Origin: Ciona intestinalis
Lineage: Eukaryota; Chordata; Ascidiacea; Phlebobranchia; Cionidae
DNA: 64,000 nt
Assembly (NCBI RefSeq): GCF_000224145.3
Contig: NC_020167.2
Location: 4,970,991 to 5,034,990, forward strand
Reading direction: 5' to 3'
The notes beneath the pieces are model-generated. The model did no database searches, was not told the origin of the DNA, and saw nothing but the letters and a program-made list of their open reading frames with translations. Position numbers and translations under genes: made by a program. The stretch's first letter is position 1, and the number at the start of each line of letters is the position of its first letter. This document shows, one piece after another, positions 46,453 to 58,834 of this stretch.

Positions 46453-48576
46453 ATGTCAGATCAAATCCTTGCCATCCTTCCTACTTCTGGTACTTCTGCA
46501 AACAAACTTATACAAGGTATGTAAGTTTAGGTATGTGTAAAAAATAAAAATTTACAGATTTAACTTGTACTTTTTTTAAAACCAAATGTTAGAATATTTG
46601 GATAGGCTTAAATGCAGTGAATAGCTTTGCATAACAGAAAATCCTCTTTTAATGGGACAGTTTTTTCCCGAGTTGCTTTTTTATTTTGATCTACTTTATT
46701 AAGACTTGCAGGAGACTGAAAACATAAAGGAACACATAAATGGAGAAACTTATACATGGAGTTTATCGAATAAATATTATATGGCGGATGTGGAGGTTCA
46801 GGTGGTGAAGTCACAAAATCTGATCAGTGAAGACTTCGCAAGAAAACTAGAGGCTGTTATCCTTTTGTTCGATGCAAAAAAGGTGTTTGGTTCAATATTT
46901 CTTTGTTCTCAATTCCAAAACGTAGACAAACTGATATAAACATTAAATGCTTTTACCCTCAATTGTTTATATTCTCAGCTGATAATATTGCTATAATAGT
47001 TTGTGTATTTTTCTCTGCCCTGTAATTTAAGTGTAACAGAGCACCATGATTTACCTTCACATTTTTAGACAAGTGACAGTCTCACTGCCATGAAATCGTG
47101 GCTTCCATTCATCCAGACATGGGAGTGTGATATCAAGCTTGCTGTCTGTGCAAGGTAAACTTGTTCGTCTTATTACACCTAACTTTGTCAAGTATCAAAA
47201 GCTATACCATATCTTCAGTAGGTTAAGGATATTCTGTTATTTTTTAAATTCTGTTGTTTTTCTGATTCTGATTCTGATACCCTGTTGTTTTTTTAATTCT
47301 GTTACTTTTCTGATTCTGATGTTCTGTTGTTTGGTGAATTCCATTGTTGAACCAGGAATTGTTCCTATTTTAGTTTTGAGTTTGACTTGTTTTAAAAAAT
47401 GTTCTATTTCTGATGCAGATGTTGCTCTGTTGGTGAAGAAGATGGAGAATTTATAAAAAGAGAAGAAGTTCAGCTCTGGTGTATTGATAACGGGTTTGAA
47501 CTTGTTGAACTTGACCCTGTGTTAGAAGATTATGATGAATGTTAGTTTACATATTTTTTTATTTATTCTTGATATATAATACTGTTGTTTTGATTGAATT
47601 TAAAGCAGCAACGGAATAACTCAGACCAAAATAAAAAGCAAGTCCCTTGGCCTTGGCTTTTCTATTAAGCATTAGCCATATAGAATCGATAAAAATTATT
47701 AGTAAATGACAAGTGTGGTTGTTTAATTTCTCCAATTCATTTGATGACTAATAGACAAAGGTGTTATTTGAGCAAACAATTCTGATTTCAAATGATTTTT
47801 TAAACTTTTCCTTTGTTAGTTAACTTTCAATGTATATAATTTCCAAAAATATTTTTATTTTAGATGAAGATTATGGAATAACTCGTATTAGAAGAGCAAT
47901 TGGTGCTCACACGTGGACACACATGAAGTTAAAAGAGAATGAACCAAAAAAGATACAAGGCGAACCGGTATAATGTTGAACTTAAAATGCAAATCTTTTC
48001 TTTTGGTCTTTGGTTTGTGAATCAGAACTATTTCATTGTTCTGATATGAACTAATGTATTCATATTGTTTAAATCTGTTATTTAGCTGAATGCTTAGTCT
48101 AGGGCCCAAGGAGAAAAAAGCAAATTGAATTTATTTCCTATTTTTCATTTTAGAAAACTGAAAAGAAAGACAAAGACGTTGCAGAACCTGCCGTGAACTC
48201 CCTTAGTATGGAAGAACAAATTGATGCCATGTTGTCTAATTCAAATGATGATGATCAAGACGATGCAGATTTTGAAGCCTTGTTCCAGAAGATGCATCTG
48301 TTTAAACGTGAGAGAAAGTATAGCTTTATAATTTTCTTTTTTTATTGTCTGTTGTTATTGCATTATACGAAAAAAAAATATGTAAACCAATCAAACTCGA
48401 ATTTATTTCGAAGGTTGTGTTTTTTATTAAAAGAGAGTTATGTATATTTATTAACAGAATCTGCGATGTCTATGCCAGAAAATTCACGGAAAGAATATGC
48501 GGAAAAAGTTGTCTCAGCATTCTGGAAAGCCATTGGTGGAGATGAAGAAGAGCTTTCAGCCAATGAGGATGGATGA
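46453..48576 (+). CDS. AAGAB: Alpha- and gamma-adaptin-binding protein p34
   Basis: Exons 46453-46516, 46712-46882, 47069-47154, 47419-47540, 47864-47967, 48154-48307 and 48458-48576 match AAGAB in order. Landmarks are the N-terminal Rab-like G domain piece (LPTSGTSANKLIQ), WSLSNKYYMADVEV, SWLPFIQTWECDIKLAVCAR, VQLWCIDNGFELVEL, DADFEALFQKM and the conserved end KVVSAFWKAIGGDEEEL. In vertebrates p34 chaperones assembly of the AP-1 and AP-2 clathrin adaptors in the cytosol. The join between the first two exons is unresolved: the donor at 46516 leaves phase 1 while the next exon reads from phase 0, and human has a few more residues at this place, so a very short exon is probably missed. Later joins are all in frame. 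Confidence 0.92.
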
Positions 48577-49428
48577 AACAGAATTTAAATTTTACCACCA
48601 CGAATGGTTATGATGTCGCTTTCCGAGTCATATGAGGGATGCAATTGAACTGGATCATTGTGGCCCATCAGTGCAATCTTATTTTACATTATATATTATA
48701 TGAAATTAAATACATTAACAACAAATAAATGTTGCTTGGTAACTAGTGAGTGTAGCAGAACAGATGAGAGAGGCCACTCGTAAACTATAACGAGTTTGCG
48801 TGGTTAAACCAGACGAAGTTGGCTCCTACTACCACAGATACCTAAACATATGCTGCTATGTTTTATAGTACCCGTACTTGCTTCCTTTAAATATATTCGT
48901 AGTTAAGCCAGATTCCAGTTATACACAATGCAAAACCGAAGTCCGTATGGGGTATACAAACGTATTTACAAATAATTTCTACAAATTTAATAAAAAAAAG
49001 TGAACGAGTGTACGTAATAGACTTTGTGGATTTAAAATCAACCCGTTGTTAATTTCCTGTGTGCTCCCCCGCATTAAAACACTTCACCATATGGCATATA
49101 CATCTCTATGGCTGCGCCAAAGGCTGTGCTAAAAAATGACGTCAGCAACAGCTGACAAAGAGCAGATGTTCAGTGAAGTGTGTCATAAAAACAAACAAAG
49201 CGTATTCCAGTAGATTCTGGAAGCTTTTATGTCTCGAATTAGGTTTCAGATTTCGTAACTCGTGAGTTTTCTGATTCACACATCTTTGTTTTTTAGGTTT
49301 AGCAACGGTAAATGAAATACGTGGCATAAGGCGCCCATTTTTTGTGTAAATTGTCTGTGTTATACCTGTTTATTGTCATCGTCAAAAGTTGAGTAAAATT
49401 GGATTTTGCTGGGAAAAAAGGAATAATC
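48577..49428. other. Intergenic region AAGAB to TCP11L1
   Basis: Upstream region of TCP11L1, same strand. One perfect TGACGTCA lies at 49137-49144, 285 bp before the ATG. No repeat or ORF of note. Confidence 0.55.
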
Positions 49429-52400
49429 ATGGAACAGAGAAAATCAACAGAAACAAAGGATGTTAACGACAACAACGAAATTCCTGGTAAATAAATTTAA
49501 TGAATTTTTTTTTCTAAATTATTTCTGCACAAGGTACAATCAATTTTTAACAAATTTATTTTTGGACAAAGTAAAATACATTTTTATATAATTTTTTATG
49601 CATAAAGTACAACACCTTTACTTCAATTTGTTCTCCTCAGTAAATGATCGCAGCAATAGTGCAAAGCGTGAACATTCGCATGGTACGACAACCACAGATA
49701 AAAGCTTATCTGGAAATCCGACTCCATCGCAAAATATTCAAAAAGGTATTGCATATTATTTACAAAGAACATGACCATTTTTTGGTAACCCTATTTTCAC
49801 AGCTGATATTGAATTTGAGTGAGCCCTTACAGCTTTACACCAAACGTTTGTGAAAATAAATTTTTGATTATATATAGTATATATAATTTATTAATTTTAA
49901 CTAGTTTAAAAATGTTTTTTTTTTAAGGAAATGCGTCACATGCAAGTGAAGCAGCAGAAGTAGCTTACTCACCAAGTCGTAAGTTGTTTATTTTATATTC
50001 GAACTACTTCTTCTAAATTAACACTTAATTGGCATTTTTTATATTGGCATTTTTTAAATGGGCATTTTATTCTTTTTATTTCGATTTTTTTTAAGGCATT
50101 TTAAATGGAATAATTTTTTACTTTTGTAATTCTTTTTACAGGCTCTCCGCCAAGTAAAAAAACTACCAGCATGGTTGAGTCTGCAGAGGCGAACATTGCA
50201 GCAACAAACATGGCTCTTGCTCACGAGATTGCTCTCAGTGATTTCAAACTTCCAGATCCAAATGAAGAGCAAAAGGCTGAACAGCAACCAACTACTCCTG
50301 AAGGTATGTAGCTATGTTATAGAATTGAGGATAACATTTTTTGTTGTTTGGTATAATTTAGAATATTCTACTGGTATTGCTACCACAGATAAAATATGGA
50401 GAACAGCCATTTTGGCTGGGTCAATTAGTAAATTTATTTAGATTCTGTTAAAAAACAAGTTTTGCCTGCCATTAGATTCGTCAAGGTTAATAAATGACAT
50501 TAGTCCTTAAGTTTTTGAGGCAGAAATCCATTTTAAATTTTTTTTTTTTTACCAGAAAAGAAGTTGTATACAAATATATTTATATATATATATATATATG
50601 TATAATTGTATATAAAAGATTTAATACAGGCCATGGCCTATAGGTATGTTTAAAAAAAGATTCATTCTGTTAAGAATATATACATCACTAAAAGCAGCAT
50701 GTAGCTATATTTCTAAAGACAAATTGACAAATTTTATTACCAACAATTATAAATCTCATGCATTTAAATTCTTGGGTAAAATAAATTTCATGCATTTAAA
50801 TTCTTAGGTAAAATCTATAAAGTGATTCAAGAAACGATGCACCGAGCTTTTTGGGATAGTGTAAAGAATGATATGGAGCTTGAACCACCAGTGTTTGATC
50901 ACATCTTTGTATTGATAAAGGAAATAAAAGAAATCCTTCTTTCACTGCTTCCAGCTAACCGCATCACATCATTACATACAAAGTAAGAAATTTTTAATAT
51001 ATATTTTTTTTTATTCCTTATGGGTGAGGTCCTTGTCAAGGACCTGGGATTTAGGCTAGATTTGGCCCATTACCCCAACACCTGGAAAGCCCATTTAAGT
51101 CCTTCTTTGCGACCGGTGTCGCGACACCGCATTAAAGTCAGACGCATAATATTGGCACTATTTTTTTATCTTCCTGTGCTTACGTCATGCCCAAGGACAC
51201 ATACACCCATCAGTTTTAGTACCGCTGCCGAGCATCAAACTGGGGACACTCGATTAATTCTCTTTAAAGTCAACTCCCCCCATTGTACACTACAGATCGG
51301 GGCATTTCACACTTTTGTCTCTATTTAAAGTTTGTAATCAATTAAACATAAATGGCTCGTTGTTTGTCTGCTAGACCTAGACGTAGCGAGTCTAGCGACC
51401 ACGCTTCTTTTTTCCAAATAAATGCAAATGTTTTAACTGTAAACTTGTTTTAACAACTGTTGTTTTGTCTATGCATCCTGTCTTTTCGTTTTAAATACTT
51501 CTCATTCTTCACTACTATAATCAAAGAGACAAATAAAAGCTATTATAATTATTTTCATTTAAATATGACTGACTAAACATACTTGTCAGGATAAATGAAG
51601 GGTTGGATTTGGATTTGCTGCGGCAACAAGCAGATCACGATAGTTTGGATGTGTGGAAACTATCATCATTCGTCATTGATTTAATGGCATCCATATGCGC
51701 TCCTGCTCGTGATGAGGAAGTCAACAACCTTCGATCTATTAAGGATGTGGTGGATCTTTTTAAGTAAGCAGAAACAAGCCAAAAAAATAAACAGTTATTA
51801 TAGTGTGATAGCGTGGTATGCAAGTTTTCTGAAATCTCCAATGTATGTCTAACTAAACCTGTAGAACCCCATGTTCTATTGATTTGTTTAGCTATCTTAA
51901 CCTTTCATACTTGTGCAGGGGAATCTACAGAGTGTTGAACTTGTTGAAGAGAGACATGGCAAACTTCGCTATCACATCCATTAGACCTCACGTGCAACAA
52001 CAACATGTCGAATACGAAAGAACTAAGTTCGCACAAATTTTAGCCGGTTTACCCAGTAAGTAAACATTTCAAACTATTCACTCGTTTATTACGATGCATT
52101 TCGTTTTAATGATGATAAATAGGGGGCTTTAAATAGGCACCTAACTGGAATTTTTTTGCTGAGTTGGCACCATTATTATAACACCCAGGGTGCTATCGCA
52201 TGGACCTTACAAAATGTTTTAGCCCGACGTTTCCCCAAAAAAATAGGTGACGCGTTTTAAACAACTAACAACGATTTATGGAAGACGTAAGGATGCGGTT
52301 CTGTATTTTTTTGAACAATCTTTGTTTACTACAAAATGGGGCAAGAAAATAAATGAAAAGGTGTCCCATCTTACATAATGTCTTGTTTAGATGGATTGGA

Positions 52401-55400
52401 AAACACAGAGAATTGGTTGAATGAGGCGCGCAAGGAAATCCAAATGGAACAAAAAGAGTAAGTAGTAGGGAAGATAAACTAAAGCCCAAAATAATTCAAA
52501 ATATGCAAAAAAGGGCATTTTGTATTCTGGCATGTATAAATTATTCCGAACAAGCTATTAATTGAAAATACTTAATTTTAGTGGAGTCATAGTAATTAGT
52601 TGGTTGTATATGTCAGGAAATCAAAGTGAAAATTATCTTTCACCAGAATAGTCATAACTGAATGTAACAAACAGCAAAAAAAACTTTTAGGTAGAAGATA
52701 TAATCATAACTGAAAAGACAAAAAGGAAAACAGATTTTAAATTTAGCAATCTGTCCATTGAATACACATAATTTCAGCTGAATCATGAAAATAAGGTTAA
52801 GTGTTCATTGTATTGCAGAAGTGCGTCGGCATCCACACCAAGCACCCCTATAAGTCCTCTCGCTCTGTTGAAGAAGTCTTACTTCAAACTACTTGACTGG
52901 AATCATAAAACGAGGCCGTTTCCAGAGGTGAAAACACTCAGTGAACTGTATTCTATTTTTAAAATGCCTAATGCTGTCTGCCAATCTCGAAGTGGGCTTA
53001 TAAAATGTTTTGTATTAAAACTGTAATGTGTTTTAATAAGGACATAGGCCAACTCTTAAATAACTGAATTTTGTTTGAAAGAATTGTATTGATTTTTTGA
53101 ATATTTTGCATTTGATATTTTTTGGTAAAAATTTTACATATTTTTTGATAAAATTAGTAATTTTTCACAGACTGTGTTCATGGNNNNNNNNNNNNNNNNN
53201 NNNNNNNNNNNNNNNNNNNNNNNNNNNNNNNNNATTAGTTGGGTGTATATGTCAGGAATATAAAGTGAAAATTATCTTTCACCTAAATAATCATAACTGA
53301 ATGTAACAAACAGCAAAAAAAACTTTTAGGTAGAAGATATAATCATAACTGAAAAGACAAAAAGGAAAACAGATTTTAAATTTAGCAATCTGTCCATTGA
53401 ATACACATAATTTTAGCTGAATCATGAAAATAGGGTTAAGTGTTCATTGTATTGCAGAAGTACGTCGGCATCCACACCAAGCACCCCTATAAGTCCTCTC
53501 GCTCTGTTGAAGAAATCTTACTTCAAACTACTTGACTGGAATCATAAAACGAGGCCGTTTCCAGAGGTGAACACACTCAGTGAACTGTATTCTATTTTTA
53601 AAATGCCTAATGCTGTCTGCCAATCTCGAAGTGGGCTTATAAAATGTTTTGTATTAAAACTGTAACGGTTTAAAGGAGGACATAGGCCAACCCTTAAATA
53701 ACTGAATTTTGTTTGAAAGAATTCTATAAAATAATACAGAAGTGGGCTTATAAAATGCTTTGTATTAAAACTGTAACGGTTTAAAGGAGGACATAGGCCA
53801 ACCCTTAAATAACTGAATTTTGTTTGAAAGAATTCTATAAAATAATACATAATTTTAAATTTTGATTTTTTGAATATTTTTGCCGATATTTTGCATTTGA
53901 TATTTTTTGGTAAAAATTTTACATATTTTTTGATAAAATTAGTAATTTTTTTTCACAGACTGTGTTCATGGATGAACATCGCTTCATGATCATCCAATCC
54001 GAGTTTAAACGGATCCTCCTGATCTCCTCCATCCTTCTTACATCACTCACAAACTTCGGAGCAGCTCTCTCCTCCCAGCAAGTGTTCACGAGTAAATTAA
54101 AAGAAGATCTTCTCGTTCTTATTACACCAGATCAGATGTAAGTTTACTTTTCTACTCAACTTTTTGTAATTTGCTGGTGTATTTTTTTGACTAAATTCAA
54201 TATTTATTGCTTTAATATAATGCTATTTAACAATAGTTTTTAAAACCATTTTTTTTAAATTTGCTCCCATGATAATTATATGAACTCCTATTTGTATTGG
54301 TATTAGAAAAGTCAAGTCTTTTGCTAGAATTGTCTCATCCAAACCCACGATGGCATCAGCACTTAATTCCAAACAGTTATCTTTTTCTTACTTCTACAAG
54401 CAGCGGTTGACTTTGATTTTTTAGGGAAATTTATATTTTTGGTGGTGGCAAAATATTTCAAGTACCACAGTACCCAATACATTATTTAGCACTTCAAATT
54501 CTCATACAGTTCAGAAGACCACCTACCTGAACTCCTAAGCAGCATATTCGAGCACGTGTGGGACTCTGTATCTAAGTTCGTGGAAGGAAAATCAACTGCC
54601 TTGGTAGCGTGTACTGCTCCAATCAACAAGGAAAATCTAAAAACAAAAATTGAAAACTTGTCAAAACTTCGAGAAAATCCAGTTTACAGCATACTTGGTT
54701 TGTTTGTTACGTTATTGTTGTTAAAATTTAAAACATGTATCAATATATTAACTACCTTATAAATACACTCAACATTTCTCATAAAGCAGCTGTGTTTTTT
54801 GTATAGTACGGTGAGAAAAGATGGGACATCTTTTCATTTAATTTTCTCGTCCCATTTGGTAGTAAACAAAGAACATTCGAAGAATTTTTAAACCGTATTC
54901 TCACGACTCCCATAGACCGTGGTTAATTGTGTAAAACATACTCAGGATATTTGGATATTATTTATTAAAGGTATCTCATCTTATCCTTAAGTACTATATT
55001 TATTTAATTGAGGTGTTATAAACAGGTGTTATAACCTCGAACCTATTTTTGTAGAGAAACGGGGTCGTGGATATCTTCACACTGTGGCTGAACACCTTGC
55101 AAAGAACAAGAGTAACAGTGGACCGCACGAAATACCGGTTCCCGCCGGATTTCAGGTTTGTGATAAAATGATGCTGTAATTTTTCTTTTTTTTCACTTTA
55201 AATTTATATAATTTTTGGGGGGCAATGCTTTTTATCTACATTTGTTTTTCTGCACATTTTTTTACATTTTATAGTACACTCTTTTTTAAAAGACTACTTA
55301 TTTCTAACATGGTACCTGTTACATACGTGGTACTTTGTAAGCAAGTATAGAAGTGACACGCATGTTATATGGACTGTTGTTGCCCCACCAAGCGAGGATA

Positions 55401-56667
55401 AATTAATCACTTTTATTTAAATTTATACATATATCATTTCATTTAATTCTTATTATTTTTCTTCATATAGTAGTGTGGGGGAAGATGGGACACCTTTTCA
55501 TTATATTTACTCTTTTCGTTTGGTAGTAAACAGAGAAGATTCAAAGAAATATAAAACCATATCCCTACGACTTCCATAGATCGTTGTGAACTGTTTTAAA
55601 CATGATAAGGATATTTGGATATTATGTGCTAAAGATGTCCCATCTTCCCCCACCTTACTATACTTTAAATCCAATTATTTTAAATTTTTCTTTAGATGTT
55701 TCAAGGGGAAATTTTGTCGCTGGCAATTAGTTACGCAAAGTTAGTAAATCTAAACCAGCTTGTGTACGGGCCTTTCTATGTACCACTGCTCAAGAAGGTT
55801 CTAGGTATGCCAACATAACGATTTTATGTTAAGAAGGTTCTAGGTATGCCAACATAACGATTTTATGTTAGTGAACTATTTAAGATGAATTTAGAGCAAA
55901 TTTTAAACAATTTAGTTAAGATTTTGGGGTAAAAATACTCTGTGATGTTGCATTAAGGTTTTATATTCTAATGCAGTCTATGGCCTATTCTACAGGAGGA
56001 GTGCCGCAGATTGACACGCCATAGGTCATAGGATTTAGGCCAGATTGGCCCATTACCTCACTGTGTGTGCCTACTTATTTTGTTTAAGTTAGCAGCCACA
56101 CTTTTTATTTGATACTCTATATAACCTCGAGTAGTTTTCATTGTTCATTTGTTTTCAAACTTGATTTTACAGACATCAAAGAAAAAGCGAACACAAACGA
56201 AAATACAAAATCGGATACCCCTAAAACTGAACCTTCTGGTAAGAACGCTTAAACAAGCGTGTTTTAACAGGAAAATTTTATGGTGTTTTAATTTTGCCTC
56301 TTTTTTGGTTAAATCTTAGTTTTGCCCATAATATTCCATATTTCCTAATTGTTTTATTAACAATCGACAACGCTATTTTACAGTCATAGGGCATTGTTAT
56401 TTAATTATGTACATATTTTGTTTACTACAAAATAAAACGATAAAAAATGCATAGGCCATTTTACCCCACCCTACTATATTACTCTTTTTTGACAAAAAAT
56501 ATGTAATTTAAAAAAATAATGCTTAAACCATCTTCCCCCACCCTACTATATTACTCTTTTCCGCCAAAAAGTATGTAATTAAAAAATATTATTTATTTTT
56601 TTTATTTTTAGAAGCTGCCACGCCAACGCAAACAGCGGGTAGTGGCCAAGCATCAACTACGTCATAA
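49429..56667 (+). CDS. TCP11L1: T-complex protein 11-like protein
   Basis: Fifteen exons: 49429-49486, 49641-49745, 49928-49978, 50142-50303, 50808-50982, 51590-51763, 51919-52055, 52391-52457, 52819-52927 (or its duplicate 53458-53566), 53959-54137, 54510-54697, 55055-55155, 55696-55804, 56173-56238 and 56612-56667. With one copy of exon 9 they give 578 residues in one frame. TCP11-family landmarks are [125 protein letters not shown] and [17 protein letters not shown]. The N-terminus and C-terminal tail are low complexity and polar. TCP11 proteins act in sperm function and cAMP-linked signalling in mammals; TCP11L1 itself is poorly understood. Introns hold several MITEs. Confidence 0.94.
51018..51310 (-). 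mobile_element. SINE-like repeat, long copy
   Basis: It includes GACCTGGGATTTAGGCTAGA TTTGGCCCATTACCCC (also near 7640, 56030 and 60910) and CTTGCCCAAGGACACATAC with a degenerate tRNA-like head in reverse at its right end (CATCAAACTGGGGACAC). It lies in TCP11L1 intron 5. Confidence 0.5.
51430..51555 (+). mobile_element. Unclassified retroposon-like repeat, second copy
   Basis: Same family as 40145-40345: AACAACTGTTGTTTTGTC, then CAAAGAGACAAATAAAAGCT and an AT-rich end, in the same TCP11L1 intron as the preceding SINE-like repeat. Confidence 0.45.
52245..52376 (+). mobile_element. MITE fragment abutting a splice acceptor
   Basis: It keeps the interior and most of the right side (AAGGTGTCCCATCTTAC) and stops 14 bp before the TCP11L1 exon at 52391, so the branch-point region of that intron probably lies within MITE sequence. 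Confidence 0.75.
52595..53183. repeat. Direct duplication in TCP11L1, copy A (likely second allele)
   Basis: 589 bp matching 53234-53971 apart from scattered differences and two insertions in the latter. It includes TCP11L1 exon 9 (52819-52927) and is cut by the gap 13 bp into exon 10. Exon 9 differs by one residue (Ala versus Thr). Confidence 0.88.
53184..53233. other. Assembly gap, 50 N
   Basis: Run of 50 N separating the two copies of TCP11L1 exon 9. Confidence 0.99.
53234..53971. repeat. Direct duplication in TCP11L1, copy B
   Basis: 738 bp matching 52595-53183, contiguous with exon 10. It is longer than copy A mainly because of an internal 111-bp tandem duplication. Confidence 0.88.
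53628..53849. repeat. 111-bp tandem duplication, two units
   Basis: The unit starting GAAGTGGGCTTATAAAATG at 53628 is repeated at 53739 almost unchanged. It is absent from copy A, so it looks like an allelic length difference. Confidence 0.9.
54802..54998 (-). mobile_element. MITE, reverse orientation
   Basis: A 197-bp copy in TCP11L1 intron 11 with worn right end (TCTTATCCTTAAGTACTATA). Confidence 0.85.
55310..55430 (+). mobile_element. SINE 3' fragment
   Basis: It carries GTGGTACTTTGTAAGCAAG, GTTGTTGCCCCACCAAGCGA and GGATAAATTAATCACTTTTA, the tail also seen at 61845-61950. It lies in TCP11L1 intron 12, next to a MITE. Confidence 0.5.
55466..55662 (-). mobile_element. MITE, reverse orientation
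   Basis: A 197-bp well-kept copy in TCP11L1 intron 12. It ends 33 bp before the exon at 55696. Confidence 0.88.
55792..55869. repeat. 39-bp tandem duplication spanning an exon-intron border
   Basis: AAGAAGGTTCTAGGTATGCC starts at 55792 and again at 55831 with period 39. It duplicates the last 13 bases of TCP11L1 exon 13 and its donor, so two identical 5' splice sites lie 39 bp apart. Use of the second would insert 13 codons: the extra sequence is open in this frame up to a TAA near 55829. Confidence 0.85.
56325..56580 (-). mobile_element. MITE fragment with duplicated right end
   Basis: A diverged reverse copy ends at 56478 (TACCCCACCCTACTATA). The segment from ACCCTACTATATTACTCTTT to TATGTAATT is then repeated with a second MITE right end at about 56530-56550. 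It lies in the last TCP11L1 intron. Confidence 0.65.
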
Positions 56668-57109
56668 CCACCTCATTATTACGTGCCCTTTCAGTGTTGC
56701 CGAACGCTTGATGACATCATATTGCTGGATTTAAAACAATCATATTTGCGACGTACCATGTCGTTTTATTATCGCGTTTTAGCGATTTTCATTTTGACAC
56801 TTTTTACATGGAAACACTGCGGTGACGTCATCTTTTACGAAGAATCTTTTATTCGCGCAAAGGTTTATTTTTTTACTCGGTTTTCTTTTTGGACAGCCAA
56901 CAGTTGAGTGTTGCACTACCTTTTGTGCCCAAGCTAGTTTGGTTTGCACAAATATTGCGTTTTCCTGTTTTTTTTCCCTGGCCTTATTTGCTCGTCACTA
57001 TTGTAATGAAATATTGTAACATGTAAATTGTTATGTGGATTTTAATACAAGCATCGTAGCTGTGTTCACTGGTTTTCGTTCTTTGAGTGGAGTCGCGCAA
57101 TGGATCAGC

Positions 57110-57335
57110 CTTGCTTAGCCTGGGGTAAATTCACCCCCGAGGGTTTTTATCTTGTCTTAGGGGGTAAATGAGCTACCAATCAAAGTATCCATATCGGTTG
57201 ATGGAAAATTGTGCCAGCTGTAGGTATTGGTAGCCTAAATAAGCAGCATTTTGTATATTAGGGGGAAATGTGATGTTCATCTTTTGTTGAAAGGGTAAAA
57301 CACACAAAAAAGGTTTAAAACCAAGCGGTCCTAAT
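57110..57335. mobile_element. Degenerate relative of the hAT-type element at 28983
   Basis: It shares GGGGTAAATT.ACCCC, GTTGATGG.AAATTGTG and the run of G/T-rich words with 28983-29173, but the terminal repeats are not clear. Confidence 0.5.
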
Positions 57336-57361
57336 CACAGTAAAAATCTATAAAATATGTA

Positions 57362-57545
57362 TTGTTTGGCGGAAGAAGATGGGACATGTATTGTTTGGCG
57401 GAAGAAGATGGGACACCATTAGCACCCAATACCCAAATATCTTGATCGTGTTTTAAACAATTAACAGCGGTCTATGGAAGGCGATCACGTTGGTAAGGAT
57501 ACGGTTTTATAATTCTTTGAGTTCTCTCATCTCCCCCAGTCTACC
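57362..57545 (+). mobile_element. MITE with duplicated left end
   Basis: GTATTGTTTGGCGGAAGAAG followed by ATGGGACA occurs twice in a row (28-bp period) at the left end. The right side is shortened (CATCTCCCCCAGTCTACC). Confidence 0.75.
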
Positions 57546-58120
57546 AGTTACGATCTTAGTTGAATTATAATTGTTGACTCTATAATTTACGCAACTGTAC
57601 CAAGACGTTAGTTTTAATTATTTTTTTAAAAAACATGTCGTTTCTCCATTTCAGCGTTAAACTTGTAAATATTTCTCTTATTTTCTGCTAAAAAGAAATA
57701 TCTTAGTTTAGCATTACTTTCATAAGAAATGATATATAAGGTTCCTGATGCGTGGAAGCCAACTTGGTTCGCAAGCTTTGTGATTAGCTTTGTGTTTATT
57801 AATATCATAACACCTATAATCGTCATTACAGATATAGATATAAAGCCGAGGATAGCTTGTCACCATTATAACTGCGTACACTGCTTGATCATGGTGTACA
57901 TATTGTATTGTAGTTGCGCTTAATTAAGAATCGGTGCCGATTTTCCGGTCAATCTGCTGTAGCAATAATTGCACCGAATTGTTTGGCCTTGCAGGTTCAG
58001 ACTATTGCGGGTTGCAAGCGTTACAGTTGCATTTTGCTTTAGGATAAATTAGGATTATAGTAGCTTGTAAGAAACGTAGATTAGAGAGCCAGATTCATCC
58101 TTTACGGCTTTATAAGTAAG

Positions 58121-58315
58121 TATAGTAGGGTGGGGGAGATGGGACAACTTTTCATTCTTTTTCTCGTTCTATTTGGTAGTAAACAAAGATCATTAAGAAA
58201 ATTATAAAAATTAAACCTTACCACTCTCATAGACCGTTGTTAATTGTTTAAAACGCGATTAGGATGTTGAAATCTTATGTGCTAAAGGTGTCCCATCTTC
58301 CCCCACAGTACTATA
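58121..58315 (-). mobile_element. MITE, reverse orientation
   Basis: 195 bp, TATAGTAGGGTGGGGGAGAT to TTCCCCCACAGTACTATA, intergenic. Confidence 0.9.
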
Positions 58316-58569
58316 TTATTGTCTCCGTTTACATTTTTTGGAAGAGAAATGCTAAGAATGCGGATTGACCTTTTACCAACATGAAATGATGAAATTGTAA
58401 AGTATAGCGGGAAAACAACGGATTTACTGTTGGCTTGTCTGGTTGGCTTCCTTTACTTACAGCTTACTTAGCTTTGAAATAACGAGGTAGAATTTGCAGG
58501 AAGTAACAACATGCCTTGACTGTTATGGCGTAACAATTAAACGTGACGTAGTTTCCTTTACTCCCGGCT

Positions 58570-58619
58570 NNNNNNNNNNNNNNNNNNNNNNNNNNNNNNN
58601 NNNNNNNNNNNNNNNNNNN
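58570..58619. other. Assembly gap, 50 N
   Basis: Run of 50 N. Unlike the other two gaps, the flanks are not obviously duplicated. Confidence 0.99.
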
Positions 58620-58642
58620 GCGAAAAATGAACTTTCAAAAAA

Positions 58643-58834
58643 TGACGTCATCAGGTTATAAGTGACGTAATTGACCCCTTTGACGTCACCAATTCAAACA
58701 ATCCTTTTAGTTAGGTAGTAAACAAACCAGAAATCAACTTTGCACTAGATTCCTTATGTATTTTTTACCTAAAAACCCAAATTACACATAAATACAAGAT
58801 TTCTGATGACGTCATTCAAAATTTGATGACGTCA
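58643..58834. promoter_or_regulatory. Cluster of TGACGTCA (CRE/ATF-type) sites upstream of FAM167
   Basis: Four perfect palindromic octamers at 58643, 58681, 58807 and 58827, plus one TGACGTAA at 58663, within 192 bp and 225-417 bp before the FAM167 ATG. Two more perfect sites lie in FAM167 exon 2 (59789, 59812). The octamer is the consensus site of CREB/ATF bZIP factors. Regulatory action here is inference. Confidence 0.55.
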
